Part shown: positions 38,217-43,766 of the stretch, one piece after another
Position numbering within the stretch: position 1 is the first letter of the stretch
How the letters are laid out: each line of letters starts with the position of its first letter
IMG/VR virus record: IMGVR_UViG_3300031256_000003
Coordinates: 1 to 44,285 of that record
Origin: a virus
Strand: one strand, 5' to 3'
DNA length: 44,285 bases
The notes under the pieces: generated by a model
Told to the model about the DNA's origin: nothing
The model's database searches: none
What the model saw: the letters and a program-made list of their open reading frames with translations, nothing else
Translations under genes and position numbers: made by a program

Positions 38217-38735
38217 TGAAAATTCGCACGATTGACGCGATTCTCACCTAGTTCAAGGCTCGTCGCATGATCCAATTTGTTCTCACAGTAGCTTCGGCTC
38301 ATCGCACCCCGAGGTCGGTTCTCACAACCCTCACGGCTCGTCGCATTCGCCTGGCGGTTCTCACCGGCTGAACGGCTCATCGCGCACCCACTACGGCTCT
38401 CGCTGGAAGTTCGGCTAGTCTCATTCCGTGCTCGGTTCTCGCGCCACTGATGGATCATCGCACCTTTCGAACAGTTCTCTCTCGCCATTCGGCTCATCGC
38501 ACTTGCGCTTCGGTTCTCACCACTGGGTCGGCTCATCGCACCCACGTTACGGTTCTCACGGCAGCTTCGGCTCATCGCACCATGCGAACGGTTCTCACTC
38601 TCCAGACGGCTCATCGCACCGACTTTACGATTCCCACTATTTTTACGGCTCATCGCATACCGTGCTCGGTTCTCATGCCGCTGATGGCTCATCGCATCGC
38701 GGGGACGGTTCTCACGGGCTTTTCGGCTCATCTAC
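38217..38735 (-). repeat. TIGR-like array 2: thirteen 39-nt units with two conserved motifs and two variable spacers
   Basis: This array has the same two motifs, period and spacer lengths as array 1. On the minus strand TGCGATGAGCCG-type copies start (plus coordinates) at 38256, 38295 and so on every 39 nt to 38724, with a badly degenerate one at 38217. GTGAGAACCG-type copies lie at 38238 to 38706. Copies from 38490 to 38715 are nearly perfect, whereas those from 38217 to 38481 carry several substitutions, so the array decays toward its 3' end as transcribed. The last copy (38724-38735) overlaps the stop of the upstream microprotein. Because 39 is 13 codons, an apparent 172-codon reading frame with a 13-residue repeat runs through it; I regard that as a by-product. 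Confidence 0.93.
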
Positions 38736-38844
38736 CAAAAAAAATAGCCAAATTGATTGCCACGATCGCACCCAGGACTGCGCCCACGATAAGGAGGGCG
38801 AACCAAGCGGGGGGCATGGGCTCACGGAGCGGTTCTCTGCTCAT
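38728..38844 (-). CDS. 38-residue membrane microprotein
   Basis: The ATG at 38844 overlaps the stop of the preceding gene (ATGA), and its own TGA lies inside the first repeat of array 2. After MSREPLREPMPP comes one membrane helix, AWFALLIVGAVLGAIVAINLAIFFG. A run of eight T lies near its 3' end. It is the second gene of the leftward operon. Function unknown. Confidence 0.62.
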   Translation of the reverse strand: MSREPLREPMPPAWFALLIVGAVLGAIVAINLAIFFGR

Positions 38845-39032
38845 GACCGTCCCATCCTGATGCCTTCGTAGCTGCCATCCGCGAAAGCGATCAGGCGCCG
38901 TCCGATCTGGTCCATGTCGTCATGGATCTGCAGGAGCTCAGTGTTCCTGGGGTAGTGGAGCATAACTACGACCTCGTCATCTCGTCGGCCGGGAGTCGGC
39001 TCCGGTGGGGTCTGTGGGACCTCGGTTCGCAT
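38841..39032 (-). CDS. First gene of the leftward operon, small hypothetical protein
   Basis: 63 residues from the ATG at 39032 with GAGAGGA eight bases upstream. Longer starts overlap the promoter and are rejected. It has a Pro-rich N-terminus (QTPPEPTPGRR), a strand (DEVVVMLHYP) and NTELLQIHDDMDQIGRRLIAFADG. It sits where lambda places N, but I see no arginine-rich RNA-binding motif that would make it an antiterminator. Confidence 0.62.
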   Translation of the reverse strand: MRTEVPQTPPEPTPGRRDDEVVVMLHYPRNTELLQIHDDMDQIGRRLIAFADGSYEGIRMGRS

Positions 39033-39078
39033 CTGGGTCTTCCTCTCGTCTGGTGCTTGCGTCCTCGTGAGGCGCATT

Positions 39079-39107
39079 GTAAACCCCGCTTTTACCTCCG
39101 TGTCAAC
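39079..39107 (-). promoter_or_regulatory. Probable early leftward promoter (PL-like)
   Basis: On the minus strand a consensus TTGACA (39107-39102) is followed after 17 bases by TTTACA (39084-39079), or after 19 by the better TACAAT (39082-39077). It would start the leftward operon about 40 bases before its first gene. The -10 choice is uncertain. Confidence 0.6.
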
Positions 39108-39151
39108 AAGAAATTTGCGACGGAGACGTTTTTTGCGCCAGGGACCAAAAT

Positions 39152-39162
39152 AACCTAAGGTT
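39152..39162. promoter_or_regulatory. Palindrome overlapping the rightward -35: candidate operator
   Basis: AACCTAAGGTT is a perfect 5+1+5 palindrome that overlaps the first bases of the PR-like -35. A Cro-type dimer bound here would block the rightward promoter. A single site is visible, not the three of lambda. Confidence 0.45.
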
Positions 39163-39188
39163 GACATGAAATTACAGGGGGGTATATT
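39161..39188 (+). promoter_or_regulatory. Early rightward promoter (PR-like)
   Basis: TTGACA (39161-39166), a 16-base spacer and TATATT (39183-39188). Transcription would start near 39195, about 30 bases before the Cro-like ATG. Diverges from the leftward promoter about 55 bp away. Confidence 0.78.
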
Positions 39189-39224
39189 TGGGCGCAACGG
39201 CGCGAAACTGCCCAGGAGAAAGAG

Positions 39225-39509
39225 ATGTCAAAAGCCGCACCACGCGGAAGGCGCAACCCGATCGTGCGGGCCTGCCAGGTGCTGGACTGCACCCAGGCGG
39301 AGCTGGCCCGCCAGCTGCGGTGCACCCGGGCGGCCGTGAGCAAGGCGAAGGGGCTCGGTGAAGTGTCCTGGTCGATGGCGCTGGACCTCGAGCGCATCAC
39401 GGGCGGGAAGATCACCCGCTATGAAGCCTGTCCCAAGACCTACGGTCCTGCGCCGGCCGCGCCTCCGCCGCCCGAGGACGAGAAGCAGGTATCCGCGAAC
39501 GCCGCCTGA
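39225..39509 (+). CDS. Cro/YdaS-like helix-turn-helix regulator
   Basis: 94 residues, with AGGAGA five bases upstream. The HTH is at about residues 19-45 (LDCTQAELARQLRCTRAAVSKAKGLGEVSW), followed by MALDLERITGGKITRYEACP, the typical YdaS/Cro continuation 'A..iE..TgGkvtr...rP'. The Pro-rich tail is variable. It would repress its own promoter and perhaps the leftward one. No CI-type repressor with a dimerisation/cleavage domain exists opposite it. Confidence 0.85.
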   Translation: MSKAAPRGRRNPIVRACQVLDCTQAELARQLRCTRAAVSKAKGLGEVSWSMALDLERITGGKITRYEACPKTYGPAPAAPPPPEDEKQVSANAA

Positions 39510-39678
39510 TCCAGGTGGCGCCAGGATGCCTCGCATGGTTCTGAGAGGCCGCCGCACGCGATCGGGGAGAGTTCCCTCCTTCCTCACCCGAACGCTCGGT
39601 GACCTCTCTCCCCAAACGCCGCCCGCCAGTCCGGCGGCTTCAGTAGGGCTGGACCTTCTGGTGGGTCCTCCTGAGATT
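39510..39678 (+). other. Gene-free leader between cro-like gene and terminator
   Basis: About 170 bases with no convincing gene; short frames here are shadows. It contains a GC hairpin (GCCGCC...GGCGGC, about 39617-39637). By analogy to lambda it could hold nut-like antitermination signals or a small RNA, but no boxA/boxB can be named. Confidence 0.4.
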
Positions 39679-39711
39679 GCCCGCGCACTGAGCCTGCGCG
39701 GGCTTTTTTTT
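39679..39711 (+). terminator. Strong intrinsic terminator after the cro-like gene (tR1-like)
   Basis: Perfect 9-bp stem GCCCGCGCA / TGCGCGGGC (39679-39687 and 39695-39703), a 7-base loop, then eight T (39704-39711). It would stop transcription from the rightward promoter before the replication genes, so passage must be controlled. Confidence 0.93.
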
Positions 39712-39754
39712 GGGAGAGACGGGGGGAGGCTGAGGGAAGGCTTAGAGGTATCAC

Positions 39755-39961
39755 ATGCACATTGAGAAGCGAGGATACTCATCCAACCCGTGGAGGCTCA
39801 TCGACAGCCGTGGACGAGAGGTTGACATACCACGGGCATTCGATCACCCGGACCTCGGGGCAACGTCGATTCTGTATCCCGTATGCGGTGAGACGCGAAA
39901 ACAATGCGAGGCCGAGGCATTGGCGCTCTTAGAACGCCTGTTGAGTACCGGTGCTTCATGA
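39755..39961 (+). CDS. Small hypothetical protein
   Basis: 68 residues. KRGYSSNPWRLIDSRGREVDIPRAFDHPDLG looks like a short beta unit, followed by a helix CEAEALALLERLL. The sense resembles small phage proteins with 'npWrLvd..G.ev.....dhp....'. The preceding AGAGGT serves as ribosome-binding site. The stop overlaps the next ATG. Confidence 0.62.
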   Translation: MHIEKRGYSSNPWRLIDSRGREVDIPRAFDHPDLGATSILYPVCGETRKQCEAEALALLERLLSTGAS

Positions 39962-40218
39962 CCATCATCTTCGCAACATTCGTCTCCGTCTTCGGACGCG
40001 CGATTCAGCAGCTCAACGTCGTCGGCGGTCACTATCTGGCTGCCGCCCTGACGCCGCTCCTTATCGCCGCCGGTGACGTGTCGCTCGTCCTGCTGGTGGT
40101 AGACCGCGGATGGTCTTCGATCCCGTTCTCCGGGCTCGGCGGGGCAATCGGTGCGGTCTCGGCGATGTGGCTTCATGGCCGGGTACGCGCGCATCTGCGA
40201 GCGCAGGAGAAAACGTAA
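39958..40218 (+). CDS. Small membrane protein
   Basis: 86 residues from the ATG overlapping the upstream stop (ATGA). Two or three hydrophobic segments: HYLAAALTPLLIAAGDVSLVLLVVDRGW and GLGGAIGAVSAMWLHGRV. Similar short membrane proteins occur before replication genes in phages. Function unknown. Confidence 0.62.
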   Translation: MTIIFATFVSVFGRAIQQLNVVGGHYLAAALTPLLIAAGDVSLVLLVVDRGWSSIPFSGLGGAIGAVSAMWLHGRVRAHLRAQEKT

Positions 40219-40227
40219 AGTAACTCC

Positions 40228-40398
40228 ATGCCAGTCTTCCAATTCAAACTCTCCGATTCGCCAGGCGGCTGGCTGAACATGATCTCACCAGACGACGATA
40301 TCGACGTGGCGCGCGAGGACCTGGAGAAGGTGTTCGGATCCGGGCGGGTGCTCGATGTCCGCAGCGCGGCGGAGGACCGCCGAGATGACGACGACTAG
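40228..40398 (+). CDS. 56-residue hypothetical protein
   Basis: ATG at 40228, TAG at 40396. MPVFQFKLSDSPGGWLNMISPDDDIDVAREDLEKVFGSGRVLDV, with an acidic, Asp-rich end. It overlaps the start of the O-like gene by 14 bases in another frame, so the two are coupled. Function unknown. Confidence 0.55.
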   Translation: MPVFQFKLSDSPGGWLNMISPDDDIDVAREDLEKVFGSGRVLDVRSAAEDRRDDDD

Positions 40399-41368
40399 GC
40401 GGCTTCGCGTGGTCGATGCATCCGTCGCTCCCGAGCCGCCATATCCGGCCGATACCGAGGCTAACGGGTACAAACCGATGGTCGATTGGCAGCGGATCAA
40501 GTCGAGCAAGAGCTGGCGGCTGTGCCCGCCGGAGCTTCGCAACGCCCTGTTACGGCTTTGGCTTGAGAGCTGGAACGAGGTACCCGCTGGCTCCTGGGAA
40601 GACGACGACGATCTGATCGCTGCCGCTATCGACGTAACGCCCGTAACGTTACGCAAACACCGGGTAACGTTACTGAGTGGTTGGGTACGTCATTCTGATG
40701 GTCGCCTGTACCACCAATTCATCACCGAACAAGTGTTCGCCATGCTCGAAAAGCGTAGGGACACCAAGGACGCTAACAGGGAAAGACAGGCTAGGTGGCG
40801 CGAGAGGAAGCGGCAAGAACGTGAGAAAGAACTTGAAGAAAACGTAACGCGATGTCCCGTTACGGAGACGTTACGTAACGCACAGGATAGGATAGGAAGG
40901 GATAGGATAGGACTTAAGAAGGGAGCTAAAGCTCCCAGTATTGCTAACGCAATCGTGGATTTTGATCAGACGAAATCGGACGAATCTTCCGAAAACCTAG
41001 ACGGCAGTAAGCCAGCCGACGAGACACCCGTTCGCAGCGTGTTCAGCTATTGGCAGCAGGTCGCTGGACATCCCACTGCCAAACTCGATGCCAAACGGAA
41101 GCGCGCAATCTCAGGTCGCCTGAGGGACGGCTTCTCCGCAGAGGATCTCAAGCGGGCCGTCGATGGCTGCAAGGCGTCCGATTGGCACCAGGGAAAGAAC
41201 AATGGCCGCAAGGTCTACGACGACATCGAGCTGATCTGCCGTAACGCGAGCAACGTGGAGCGCTTTCAGCAATACCTGGTTGCAGGGGAGGCGGAGGCTA
41301 GCCAGCTCGATGCCTGGCTGAAGGAAGACAAGCCCATCGATGGGGAATGCGAACGTGTCGAAACATGA
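40385..41368 (+). CDS. Replication initiator / O-like protein
   Basis: 327 residues from the ATG at 40385 (GGAGGA upstream). The N-terminal domain (MVDWQRIKSSKSWRLCPPELRNALLRLWLESWNEVP; LIAAAIDVTPVTLRKHRVTLLSGWV) is a winged-helix like DUF1376/phage O domains. A very basic linker (RERQARWRERKRQERE) follows. The C-terminus (VFSYWQQVAGHPTAKLDAKRKRAISGRLRDGFSAEDLKRAVDGCKASDW ... NVERFQQYL) matches the phage-replisome organiser C-terminal domain that recruits the helicase loader. The middle of the gene contains the candidate origin, as in lambda O. Confidence 0.85.
   Translation: MTTTRRLRVVDASVAPEPPYPADTEANGYKPMVDWQRIKSSKSWRLCPPELRNALLRLWLESWNEVPAGSWEDDDDLIAAAIDVTPVTLRKHRVTLLSGWVRHSDGRLYHQFITEQVFAMLEKRRDTKDANRERQARWRERKRQEREKELEENVTRCPVTETLRNAQDRIGRDRIGLKKGAKAPSIANAIVDFDQTKSDESSENLDGSKPADETPVRSVFSYWQQVAGHPTAKLDAKRKRAISGRLRDGFSAEDLKRAVDGCKASDWHQGKNNGRKVYDDIELICRNASNVERFQQYLVAGEAEASQLDAWLKEDKPIDGECERVET
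40634..40914 (+). repeat. Iteron cluster: candidate replication origin inside the O-like gene
   Basis: GTAACG/CGTTAC repeats cluster in two groups. The first has GTAACG at 40634 and palindromes GTAACGTTAC at 40643 and 40664. The second has GTAACG at 40844, CGTTAC at 40859, and CGTTAC-GTAACG at 40869-40880. They are followed by direct repeats of GGATA (five between 40884 and 40914). A GGGAGCT/AGCTCCC dyad lies just downstream (40921-40936). This is the layout of lambdoid origins: iterons bound by O, then an easily melted segment. Confidence 0.78.
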
Positions 41369-42137
41369 TTTTTCAGCACTGATGGACGAACTGGGTGAGG
41401 TGTATGAGCGCCAGGTATCGGCCACGCTCAAACGGCTGTACTGGGACGATCTTGGCAGCGTACCGGTAGAGGCGCTCCAGATGGCTGCTCGGTTGCATCG
41501 CCGTGATCCTGACCGAGGGCGGTTCTTCCCGAAGCCTGCAGATTTCGTCGAGAAACTGGAGCAGCTGTCCGGAGACAAGGCGATCACTGCGGATGAAGCA
41601 TGGGCGGTCGCGTTGGCGTCGTTCGATGAGCGCAACACGATCTGCACCACGGACGAGATCATGCAGGCCGCGGCAGTCGCCTCTCCCATCTACGCCAGTG
41701 GGGACAAGGTCGGCGCACGCTTAGCGTTTCGTGCTGCCTTCGAGCGTGCATTCGCTGCCAGCCATGCCGCCGGCAAATGCAGCAGGTGGCGGCTATCGCT
41801 TGGTTGGGATGCAGATGCCAGACAGCACGCCGTTTCCGAGGCATTGTGCCTTGGCCGTATCACGGAGGCAGACGCAGCCCCATATCTTCCGCCGCCAGCG
41901 CCTTCTTCGGAGGTTCTGCAGCTTACCGGGAACGTTTTGAAGCATCCGCGCAGTGAAGAGTCGATAGCGCGGAAATATCTCCGTGAGTTCAAAGCACGTA
42001 TTGCTGAGCGAAATATTGCGAAGTCCGAGGAAGAGATGCGGCACGAGGAGTTGATCGCCAAGCGGGAAGAGTTCGAGTCTAGGCGGGCTAAGGCGCTTGA
42101 AGCGCTCGAGCGGATGGAGGCTGGCAAGGGGAAATGA
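41340..42137 (+). CDS. Helicase-loader-like (P-like / G39P-like) protein
   Basis: 265 residues from the ATG at 41340; a GTG at 41355 with GGGGA eight bases upstream is an attractive alternative. The N-terminal 70 residues (FSALMDELGEVYERQVSATLKRLYWDDLGSVPVEALQMAARLHRRDPDRGRFFPKPADFVEKLE) match the helical 'y...l......f..av......p..G.fFPkpadi...' domain of phage helicase loaders. The C-terminus is a charged coiled coil. It directly follows the O-like gene, as P follows O in lambda. It would bring the host replicative helicase to the origin. Confidence 0.75.
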   Translation: MGNANVSKHDFSALMDELGEVYERQVSATLKRLYWDDLGSVPVEALQMAARLHRRDPDRGRFFPKPADFVEKLEQLSGDKAITADEAWAVALASFDERNTICTTDEIMQAAAVASPIYASGDKVGARLAFRAAFERAFAASHAAGKCSRWRLSLGWDADARQHAVSEALCLGRITEADAAPYLPPPAPSSEVLQLTGNVLKHPRSEESIARKYLREFKARIAERNIAKSEEEMRHEELIAKREEFESRRAKALEALERMEAGKGK

Positions 42138-42385
42138 ACAACGAGAGAAAAAATTGGAACCCGAGCTTACTGGTAAAGCAACTCATCAATGACTGGTGGC
42201 CAGACGGAGGAGAGGACATCGCGAAAAAAGCTTGGAGCAATCCGGATGGGTTCCTGTGTACCATGGCAGCACTACAGGCAGATTTGATCCGGCATTATTT
42301 GTCATCGATGGACAATGAGACCGGAATGAGAGCAATCAACACGCTGCGATGGCTCGATCGCAGAGCAAGCGGGCTCGATGGATGA
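42134..42385 (+). CDS. Small hypothetical protein
   Basis: 83 residues; the ATG overlaps the loader stop (ATGA). NWNPSLLVKQLINDWWPDGGEDIAKKAWSNPDGFLCTMAALQADLI is helical and Trp-rich. Slightly AT-richer than its neighbour. Not recognised. Confidence 0.6.
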   Translation: MNNERKNWNPSLLVKQLINDWWPDGGEDIAKKAWSNPDGFLCTMAALQADLIRHYLSSMDNETGMRAINTLRWLDRRASGLDG

Positions 42386-42397
42386 TTGGAGGTGCAA

Positions 42398-42613
42398 ATG
42401 TCAGAGTGCGATGCTAGATGCGATGACTGTGGAAGATTTATGAAGATCACAGATTCAGGCGCTTCCACGGCGTATCAATATGATTTCGTCAAGATGGAAT
42501 GTTCATATGAGCATTGGCGATGCCCTTCTTGCACTGCGAGGATTGGGCCAATTCGCACCAATGCTAGGCCGAACAATGGCGACATGACGCGTTACGAGAC
42601 TCATGTACCATAA
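42398..42613 (+). CDS. Zinc-ribbon-like small protein
   Basis: 71 residues from the ATG at 42398, with GGAGGT only four bases upstream; a TTG at 42386 is less likely. Four cysteines in two pairs (CDARCDDCGRFM and WRCPSCTARIG) form a likely zinc ribbon. One of four Cys-rich small genes in a row. Confidence 0.64.
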   Translation: MSECDARCDDCGRFMKITDSGASTAYQYDFVKMECSYEHWRCPSCTARIGPIRTNARPNNGDMTRYETHVP

Positions 42614-42637
42614 ACCTATTGACAGAAACATTTGAGA

Positions 42638-42751
42638 ATGGATGAACCGATGGACCCATTATTCACGGATAATGATGCGAGAGTGCTGATGAAGGCCGTG
42701 GCTGTCGTTGCGGTATTTGCGGTTGTGCTTGGCATTGTTCTGCATTTTTGA
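42638..42751 (+). CDS. 37-residue membrane microprotein
   Basis: ATG at 42638, TGA at 42749. A polar, acidic start (MDEPMDPLFTDNDARVLM) precedes one membrane helix, KAVAVVAVFAVVLGIVLHF. Size and layout resemble other membrane microproteins of this genome (15357, 38728). Confidence 0.55.
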   Translation: MDEPMDPLFTDNDARVLMKAVAVVAVFAVVLGIVLHF

Positions 42752-42770
42752 AGCGCAGAGCGTCAAAACG

Positions 42771-42971
42771 ATGAATACAAGCAAATACATTTCATCCAAT
42801 CCAAGAATCAATGGCGGTCGGCCGGTGGTGGATGGGACCGGCATATCGACAGGTTCGATTTCCGTTCGATTCGCGGCCGGGGAATCCGTTGACCAGTTGA
42901 TCGAGGACTATGAGCTATCACGCCAGCAAATCGAGGCGGCCATACGATGGGAGCTAATCGGAGAGAAATGA
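42771..42971 (+). CDS. DUF433-like (antitoxin-type) protein without a toxin partner
   Basis: 66 residues from the ATG at 42771; the longer frame to 42708 overlaps the microprotein. ISSNPRINGGRPVVDGTGISTGSISVRFAAGESVDQLIEDYELSRQQIEAAIRW is the DUF433 pattern: 'P.v..GrPvv.GT.i....v.....G.s...l...y..s...i..a'. DUF433 proteins usually pair with DUF5615 PIN-like toxins, but the next gene is a YkgJ-like protein, not a PIN nuclease. It might neutralise a host toxin or act as a regulator. Confidence 0.78.
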   Translation: MNTSKYISSNPRINGGRPVVDGTGISTGSISVRFAAGESVDQLIEDYELSRQQIEAAIRWELIGEK

Positions 42972-43345
42972 TGAGCCGATCCAGTAAGATTTCCCGCCAC
43001 AATACCGAGAAGGCTCAGTCGCTCGACGCGCTCTATCGCGAGATCCCTGCATTCGAATGCGTCGATGGATGCACAGCGTGTTGTGGCCCGGTGCCATTTT
43101 CGGAAATCGAGGCAGAGCGAGTTGGCCTTGAGCAAATTGAAGGCAGCACCGAGTTGACCTGTCCGTTCGTTGAAGACGGAGGATGTTCGGTCTATGAGCA
43201 TCGTCCGTTTATCTGCCGCCTCTTTGGGACTGCGCCGCAAGTGCCGGCGCTTCATTGTCCTAAAGGCGGAACCTGCAAAAAGCCGATCTCTGAGAAACGC
43301 GCAGGGGCGCTGACCAATCGATACCTCAAGCTCAATAGGCGATGA
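42968..43345 (+). CDS. YkgJ-type metal-binding protein (CxxCxxxxxxxxxxxxCxC-like family)
   Basis: 125 residues; the ATG overlaps the DUF433 stop. FECVDGCTACCGPVPFSEIEAERVGL, then CPFVEDGGCSVYEHRPFICRLFG is the cysteine arrangement of the YkgJ (PF03692-like) zinc or iron-cluster family. Enzymatic role is unknown in general. Such genes occur in many phages' early regions. Confidence 0.82.
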   Translation: MMSRSSKISRHNTEKAQSLDALYREIPAFECVDGCTACCGPVPFSEIEAERVGLEQIEGSTELTCPFVEDGGCSVYEHRPFICRLFGTAPQVPALHCPKGGTCKKPISEKRAGALTNRYLKLNRR

Positions 43346-43349
43346 CTCA

Positions 43350-43556
43350 ATGAAATGCACTTGCATATCCTGCCCTGAGTGCAATGGAACCGGCACCGTA
43401 TGGTTTGCCTTTGACGGTGAATACCTCGGTAGCTCCAGATGCGATGATATTGACGATTTGCGGACCTGCGCGGAGTGCGAAGGCTCGGGCATCACGGAAA
43501 TGTGCGATTATTGCCAAGACCAGATAGAGCAGGAAGCAGAGGAGATGTATGGTTAA
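43350..43556 (+). CDS. DnaJ-type zinc-finger-like small protein
   Basis: 68 residues with CISCPECNGTGTVW, a middle acidic part, then CAECEGSGITEMCDYCQDQ. CxxCxGxG repeats of this kind form the zinc-binding domain of DnaJ and several small chaperone- or RNA-binding proteins. Partner unknown. Confidence 0.7.
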   Translation: MKCTCISCPECNGTGTVWFAFDGEYLGSSRCDDIDDLRTCAECEGSGITEMCDYCQDQIEQEAEEMYG

Positions 43557-43580
43557 CGACAGACAAGGGGCTTCTGCAAA

Positions 43581-43763
43581 ATGGCTGATATGAAGCGCTG
43601 TGATACCTGTCGCTTTCACCAGTACTGGGCGAAAAGTCCAGTGGGTAACGAAACTATTGGGCACAAATGCCAATTGAATGAGCCAGACTGGCCGGATGGC
43701 ACCTATTGCGCCCAGTATGAGCGTGAGCCAGGCAGCGATGATGATCTCGGCGACGAGGAGTAA
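43581..43763 (+). CDS. Small cysteine/histidine-rich protein
   Basis: 60 residues. MKRCDTCRFHQYWAKSP, then HKCQLNEPDWPDGTYCAQYERE: a CxxC..H / C...C metal-site pattern that recurs in the leftward proteins at 30803 and 32674. The C-terminus is acidic. GGAG lies between its end and the next ATG. Confidence 0.65.
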   Translation: MADMKRCDTCRFHQYWAKSPVGNETIGHKCQLNEPDWPDGTYCAQYEREPGSDDDLGDEE

Positions 43764-43766
43764 GCC

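Noticed and set aside
38213-38731. A 172-codon leftward reading frame with a 13-residue repeat (…AMSRxxxENR…) through array 2
   Set aside because: 39 nt equals 13 codons, so any array of this period with no stop in the motifs gives an open frame; variable residues fall exactly in the spacers, there is no ribosome-binding site, and similar frames open on the plus strand (36557..36895, 38428..38871).
36487-38735. CRISPR arrays
   Set aside because: The repeated motifs are only 10-13 nt, there are two kinds in alternation, spacers are 8-9 nt, and no cas gene is present.
42615-42640. TTGACA at 42619 as a promoter
   Set aside because: No acceptable -10 element at 15-19 bases, and the region lies inside a continuous operon.
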